This document shows positions 57,521-64,000 of a stretch of DNA of 64,000 nt, in pieces. Made by a program: the position numbers and the translations under genes. Within the stretch, counting starts at the first letter, position 1. Each line of letters starts with the position of its first letter. The notes under the pieces were generated by a model. It had not been told where the DNA came from. It worked only from the letters and a program-made list of their open reading frames with translations, and did not search any database. The stretch is from Siphonodentalium dalli (taxonomy: Eukaryota > Mollusca > Scaphopoda > Gadilida > Siphonodentaliidae): NCBI GenBank assembly GCA_032622095.1, contig CP136069.1, forward strand, positions 169,562,394-169,626,393, read 5' to 3'.

Positions 57521-59180
57521 TTTGTTTTATCATTTTAAAAAAATAAATGTTTCTTTAAATTTTTAGGACATAAAATAAAAAACATCCATTACCCTGCAGG
57601 GAGCCCCACACATTTATAGAAGCATACAGAAGAGTGTCGTCTGCTCATGTTTGTCTGGGGCTCTGTATGGGTGAAATTAGTTTTGATACCATCTCATCTC
57701 ATTCATCCCATGTATAAAAGAACCATTATGATTCTTCCATCAAATAAACTCTTAATTTCAATCTGACTATCTTTGTCACATCAAACAAGGAAAAGTATAA
57801 CTAAAACTGGAAAATGATTGTGCACCTAAGACAGGAAATAAACTGGGGAGGAAAACATAGAATTTAATTCCACAAAACCAGCCCCAACATGGTTTAATAG
57901 TAATGTTCAGTCTAATTGTACAAACCTTGGGAACTTGAGGTATTATTTCCCTATGTTTTCAGAGTTAAAAGATAGGAACAATATCTTAGAAATCTTGGTA
58001 AGTTCCTTTTGTCACTTCCATTATCATCCTGGATCAGACAAAGGCAACTTGGTGCCAGAAACAGAAGGCAGATTTTGAGATCACTCAAATTTCATTTGGC
58101 AAAATAGGAAAGATGTGATTTGAAGACATAATTGATGCTGCACAAATTTGATCGCTTGTTTTAAGAGAAATAAGTACTCTCTAACAGAATTGTCTTTATC
58201 ACATAATTAGCCCGTAAATCCAGCCTAAATTTTTTTTAGTAATAAACACGTGTATTATCAGCATACACAGTGACGTAAGAGCTTAGCCCTATGATTCGAT
58301 GTCGATGCTGGAACTTTATTATGTTAATTAGAATATAATTATGATACTCGATTTGTGTTGGATTATTATTGTTGACTTGAGATAAACATGGGTGACAAGG
58401 GCAGTTGAACAATGTTCGTCAACATGAAAAGACACATTTAAAATGTAACTATAGTTTTTCATGAAGGTGTCTTTATTTCCTCTTATGTTGTGATAAGGAA
58501 ATCAATATTAATTGTTTTTTAACGCAGCCATTTCGAGATCGTTTTTTTTCCTTGTTAGAATGTGATTATGTGATAAAACGGATCTCAAATTCATCGTAAT
58601 TCTATACAAAATTTATTAACCTCTTCCACTAAATTAGATTCGAGCCTCGCTAAAGCTCGGCTAGAGTCAAATTTAGTGCACTTGGTTTATAAATTTTGTA
58701 TACAATTGCCACTCAATAAAGATCCTCTATTTATGAACGAGTAGTGGAATATCATACTTAATTAACCTTTTTGTATGTATATACACCAATTTACAAGCTT
58801 GATTTTGCCAGCAAAAATAGACAGATTTTAGGGAATCTTATGAACAAGGCAAATATATTTACATAAAGCTTGGTACATCTCTTATAAACAGTTACCAGAT
58901 TCTCGTCTAAGTCTGATTTTCTTGCCATGATCACTCTCAAATCAGAAGGATCTTGAAAAAAAAATGACAATGATGAAATTAGAAAGTATCAAAAGTGTTA
59001 GCTTATTGATAATGATTTGTCATATTAACGATGCGTTTTGAAAATTTTACTGTTTCAAGGAGCTGACTAGGTACGGCAGTGTTCAATATTAATCTAGAGA
59101 TTAGAATACCCAATCTTCAGTTTTATGTCTATTATTCACAAAAAAGCTAGGCATTTATGTCTTGAAATCAGGTTTTATAA
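57521..59180. other. No gene seen
   Basis: Apart from the short inverted repeat at 58602 nothing stands out. Confidence 0.5.
58602..58711. repeat. Short inverted-repeat element
   Basis: atacaaaatttattaacc and its near-inverse ggtttataaattttgtat enclose cactaaatt/aatttagtg and a gagcctcgctaaagctcgg hairpin. Confidence 0.6.
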
Positions 59181-59183
59181 TAA

Positions 59184-59436
59184 CCCTTCCATGACTGGAG
59201 CTTACTGAAAATTGCGAAAACCTTGTGCCAATGCATTCTCTTATATATGCCAGTCTCCCATAGGGAGCCTCGCATATATAAGAGAATAGATTGCCTTAAC
59301 AATATTTACCTTGATCTTGTAAACCAGTGTATTCTCTTATACATGCAAGGCTCCCTATGGGGAAACTCATATATATGAGAATGCACGGGCACAGGATCTT
59401 TAACGCTGCACCAGTGCTGCTCCCTTCATGAAAGGG
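59184..59436. mobile_element. piggyBac-like MITE, CCCTTTCATGAC family, ATAA-flanked
   Basis: cccttccatgactggagctt to ctcccttcatgaaaggg; ATAA occurs on both sides (59180-59183, 59437-59440) in place of TTAA. Contains two palindromic blocks. Confidence 0.75.
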
Positions 59437-60517
59437 ATAATTATGTTGTTGTAATAGTGGCCCAGAAGGTATACACTATCTTTAAGACCTTCAAACAGGG
59501 TATTATTCTCTATTAGGAAAACATCATGAATAGTACAAGATCCAACAATTTCAAAGCAATCATGTCAATATCTAAATTTTGGACATTTTCAGAGCATTTT
59601 GATTTTACAGCAATTTAAAGATGCAAAGACTTAGGTTTTAAGAAATACCAGTATATATGGCTTAATTTTTCTTCACAACTAAATGGAATCCACTTTTTGA
59701 AGTTGCTTCATGTTCACATCTGTTTTTACTATGGAGACAGACGTCAGCTGGTTTTAATACTGTCGGAATAAAGTATGTACAATTACTGTGTATAAATAAA
59801 TTTAGGAGCAATAACTCTACATCAATCAGTGGTAAAATGGTCCCATTACGCAAGATCACTGCCATATTTTATTCAGTGAAGTAGGTAAAGCCAGTTCACT
59901 CAAACATAACTCAATATTATATCCCTTAATAAAAATTTAGTAACAGCTGTATCTAGACATTCGATATAGACCAAAGTTATCGAAAAATTATTTCTGGTTA
60001 CATAACTCTTTATTTTTTTAACAGTTGCAGTTCAAAATCTAAAAATTAATCACAGAATAGCGTGGTTTATTTCTTCTGAGAAATTTGTTGATAATTAGAA
60101 TAGTTCCTGAACAATAAACGCACTTCATTTTGTAAAATCAGCAGGCAGTTAGAGCCTATTGAATGACTGGAACAAGAAAGGTGAGTTTTCAAGCAAATTA
60201 TGCAATGAGTGAAAATACTATTATCAAACATAACTTGTCACACACTTGTAAATGTGAAGAAAATTTTACTAGGCTAGATAGAGCTGTTATAGCTGGAACT
60301 ATATTGAGTATGTTTGATCGAGTGACCGTAATGTTTGAGCACTAAATTGGATGAAACTTCTATTCCTCTTTTCAAATTTCTTTAGTTATGATTTGGGGAT
60401 CACTGTTATTGAAAATCATGAGAAAACTGTGATGTTTAATAGTTGATATCTGAAATAACTACCGGACACATTATAGTTTGGGGGACCTTTATCTCTTTAA
60501 AGTTAATCTTATATTAA

Positions 60518-60831
60518 AGGAGTACTGTACACTAAATCCAACCATTTATCGGATCATCTCCTTTTATGCTCATCAGAATATATGCAACAAATGAATGAAA
60601 TTGAGTCATGGATGAGTGCAAACAACATGGTAATTATAATGAAGATGTATTAATGACTGAGTCATAGATTCATTTTCATTATAATTACCATGTTGTTTGT
60701 ATCATTCAAATGGTAAATGAGTGTATTTTGCTCTCATCCGTGGATCAAATTCATTCATTTGTTGCATATATTCTGTTGAGTATAAAAGTTGATAGTCCCA
60801 AAAAGGGCCAGATTTAGTGTACAGTACCCCT
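60518..60831. mobile_element. TTAA foldback MITE, AGGGGTACTGTACAC family, copy 2
   Basis: TTAA at 60514-60517 and 60832-60835; same inner arms (gattcattttcattataatt) as 25190-25537. Confidence 0.83.
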
Positions 60832-61591
60832 TTAAGATTAATATATATTCTGAGAGAATAATTTGATATGTTTTTTTCTGGAGCTTTCTATTTTAAAAAC
60901 ATTATGTAGTTTTGAGACTCAAAACATTATTTGTCCTTCAGTCAACTGACAGTACCTAGAAACCAAAAATTATAATATTTCATATGAACAAGTTTACATA
61001 CAACACTGCCTAAATAAATTTCATTGCTTGCAATTTGCTTTTTACATAATTACATATTTCAGAATAGGTTTAGTGTGAGCGAGGCACTGGGAGTTCTGCA
61101 AGCCATAGTCAGAAAAGATTCTACAATTTACATATGGAAAAACACAAGTCCCTGAGCCTACCTTTGCTTTCTTACAAATACAAAATATTCTACATAGCCA
61201 GTGATAATAGATTAACCAATGATTCTTACTGATAAATCAGTGTGTGAAATTCAAGATGAAATTCTTATATACAATTGTACTTTGGAAGGGAATTTTCCGA
61301 TGAAATACCTCCAGACATAATCATGAATTATATTGAATTCAATTGTAAGAGGAGTCCATATAGTATTGAATTATTTTCAACATTGAACTAATTACCATGT
61401 TCTGACAAGTATTTAGATAATGTAAAACAAATAAGTCAAGCAAAAATAAATTGTCGTCTTACTGTAATACAGCCAAAAGGATGGAAATCGATTTTGGTAA
61501 TTTTTGAGTAGACAACACACTTGTTTTAATATTTTAATTTGGCTGTTGTTTATAAACTAATGTCTGAAGAGAGGCAAAACACACCCTTTAA

Positions 61592-61942
61592 CCCTTTCAT
61601 AACTGGAGCTTCCTAAAATTTTACGAAAAACCCTGTGCCGATGCATTCTCTTATATATGCGATTACCCATAGGGAGCCTCGCATACATAAGAGAATACAT
61701 TGGCCTAACAGTATTTACCTTGACATTGTAAGCCAGTGCATTTTCTTATATATTCGAGTCTCCCATAGGGAGCCTCGCATACACAAGAGAATACATTGGC
61801 CTAACAGTATTTACCTTGAAATTGTAAGCTAGTGCATTATCTTATATATGCGAGGCTCCCTATGGGAGACTCGGATATATAAGAGAATGCACTGGCACAG
61901 GCTTTTTAATGCTGTACCAGCAAAGATCCTGACATGAAAGGG
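61592..61942. mobile_element. piggyBac-like MITE, CCCTTTCATGAC family, three-block copy
   Basis: TTAA at 61588-61591 and 61943-61946. It has three palindromic blocks where other copies have two; the block with 'ggcctaacagtatttacctt' is duplicated (period ~106 bp). Confidence 0.8.
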
Positions 61943-62288
61943 TTAAGAATATATAACTTGATTCCTAGCTGCAAATAATCACGCAAGTAATTGTTGTTAC
62001 GACTTTATTTTAAATCATGGATAAAAGCAAGGTTGATTGAGCTAGAGATGCGACGTTTAGACACAGGCTGAAACCTTGGCGGTAATGTTAGTGCATGTAA
62101 ATCTCATTTTGCCCAGAAACTGACTTGCGTTCTTTTGACTGTAAGGTGACTAAATGTAATCCTAATTCTTTACAGCATGACATTTATCACAATCTGGCCT
62201 AAAGGGGCAACCGAACAACTCCCTTCCAAAGTGATACCAATTAATGAAATGATCTCTATGAAATGGTGAGAGCCAATAGTGACTAATA

Positions 62289-62487
62289 CAGTAATGCACT
62301 AAATAATTGACTCCTTAACCACAGCAGAATTATGGGTATCTTTCAGGATTTAGTCGGAAATATGGCTTATTGCCCTTCATCGGAAAGCTTTCAGTTGAAT
62401 GGAAACAAGCCATGTTTCCGACAAAATCCTGAAAAATTACCCATAATTCAGCTGTGGTTAAGGGGTCAATTATTTAGGGCATTACTG
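62289..62487. mobile_element. TA hairpin MITE, CAGTAATGCCC family
   Basis: TA at 62287-62288 and 62488-62489; cagtaatgcactaaataatt to gggcattactg. The tip has lost some bases (gaaagctttcagttgaat). Confidence 0.83.
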
Positions 62488-63265
62488 TAAAGGATGTTGA
62501 TACAACCAGGTGGGATAAAAGGTGCGAGTTATTAGGATTACACATAAAAATTTACAAAAAAAAGGGGTTTAATTCCCAGCTATAAACATTTGAATGGCTT
62601 GCAATATTCCTTTGTACAGATGTTGAATTTTTTTCCATTCAGAATGGATATATATTCTACTTTTAGAAGGTAAATATAAGTGAGCTTCTCTTTTTTACAG
62701 CATAGATATAGAGCCTTTTTACATACCTTTCATTTGTGAACTACAAACTGTTCTGACTATGGTTTACAGAATCAAAGAGTGGCAAGTTTGCAACAGTATG
62801 AAAATAACACTTTTCTGTCTAATTTACAGAGTAATTTTACACGTAATTTTACAGAAGAATTTTACAGTCTTTACAGCGATTTTACAGTCTATGTAAGTTC
62901 GGCCTTTACAGAATTAGCACCTCATTGGACAGCATAAATTTCACATAAAAAAATTCACTCTTGTTATTTGGCTATTTAAAAGGTTTCTTTCATGTACATT
63001 ATAGTATTTTTAACAAATATAAAATGACAAATTTTATACATTTCTCAGGAGTCCACGTGACTTGGGACAATGGAAAGGATATGTTCTATGAGCGACATGG
63101 GAAAATTGTACATATTTGCAGTGTAATTGGGTACACGCCAGGTGAACCATGACCTTGACCTCAAATGTTTCTAAAGAGCACTGTTGATTATTCTGTAACT
63201 TCCATGCACAGCTTCAGAATGTTTGATTTACAAAAAATAGATTAAACAGACCAGACCCACAACTA

Positions 63266-63477
63266 CAGTAATGCCCTAAATAATCGAATCTTAACCACAG
63301 AATAATTATGGGTAATTTTTCAGGATTTCGTCAGAAATATGGCTTGTTGCCATTCATCGGAAAGCTCTCACTGAGAGCTTTCCGATGAATGGCAACAATC
63401 CATATTTCCAACTAAATCCTGAAAAATTACCGATAATTATGCTGTGGTTGAGGAGTCGATTATTTAGGGCATTACTG
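63266..63477. mobile_element. TA hairpin MITE, CAGTAATGCCC family, full copy
   Basis: TA at 63264-63265 and 63478-63479; cagtaatgccctaaataatc to ttatttagggcattactg, tip ctctcactgagag. 212 bp; the arms meet with almost no loop. Likely a Tc1/mariner-type MITE by its TA target. Confidence 0.87.
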
Positions 63478-63479
63478 TA

Positions 63480-64000
63480 AGTCAGGTAGCAGAAAGTAGA
63501 ATGATAATTCATCATAATCAGATCACAATGTAGAGTTATCCTGCCGACATCACTGGACAGTCAAATAAAAATATTTTGATCCAAATTATTTTGTTAATAT
63601 AGATTTTCGAGTATCCGCTTTCCATTTGTATATAATGTGGATATTGTACATTATATAATTAGTAGATCACTAATTTCAGATTTAAATAGAAATTGATGGA
63701 AAACAATTCTTTTTGAAGGAAATATTAATAAACATAAAAGAAGGATACGTAATCAACGGCAATTAAAAGAATTCTTGATTCTTTGTAGTTAGTTGTCTTT
63801 AATTCTGAATAGTTGACTGAAATTAAATGAATCTATTGCCTCGTAGTCTATTTCAGATGACTTTGCTAATATGTTTGAATCTGCTAGTTAGATAAACAGT
63901 CTCTTTAAAAAGCCGACAATAATCTTAATGGATCTACATGTCTAGAATTTGTATCCAGATCCTATTTCTAGGACGGCTCTCCCCAAGATAATGTAATAAA
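63480..64000. other. No gene seen to window end
   Basis: AT-rich, no repeat or frame recognised. Confidence 0.5.

Overview
This is a stretch of animal nuclear DNA: AT-rich, with multi-exon genes on GT-AG introns of 0.1-5.8 kb and a very dense load of small DNA transposons. The gene content, the frequent acatgta-type words and the repeat style (Helitron-like units ending in CTAG beside CAGA microsatellites, TTAA-flanked MITEs) suggest a marine lophotrochozoan, most likely a bivalve mollusc. That assignment is inference; no marker here proves it.

Three genes can be read. (1) At 2.37-7.35 kb, + strand, is the C-terminal half, and perhaps the first exon, of a small GNAT-fold N-acetyltransferase of the serotonin N-acetyltransferase-like kind. 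(2) At 13.17-29.05 kb, - strand, is a complete nine-exon TBCEL gene (tubulin cofactor E-like). It has leucine-rich repeats and a C-terminal ubiquitin-like domain, and its exons join in frame to 595 codons with an unusual acidic insert of about 140 residues inside the repeat domain. (3) At 37.28-49.76 kb, + strand, is a complete five-exon clathrin light chain of 199 residues. TBCEL and the clathrin gene are divergently oriented and 8.2 kb apart. The only link between them is housekeeping cell biology (microtubules, vesicle coats); nothing suggests an operon-like or pathway relation.

The rest is mobile and repeated DNA, much of it with target-site duplications visible to the base. It includes piggyBac-like MITEs (TTAA plus CCCTTT termini, several built from paired palindromes); other TTAA MITEs; hAT-like elements with 8-bp duplications (including a 2.5-kb one with a second element nested inside); TA-flanked hairpin MITEs; a foldback element with arms of about 739 bp in clathrin intron 1; tandem Helitron-like units at 26.5-28.2 and 33.2-36.0 kb; a GC-rich minisatellite carried between TA-flanked inverted repeats; a tRNA-type SINE; an interstitial telomere-like tract; and many copies of a ~95-bp palindrome. 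Several elements are nested, so relative insertion order can be read.

The last 14 kb (50-64 kb) shows no coding region I can support. Most open reading frames in the window are translations of palindromes and tandem repeats, not genes.
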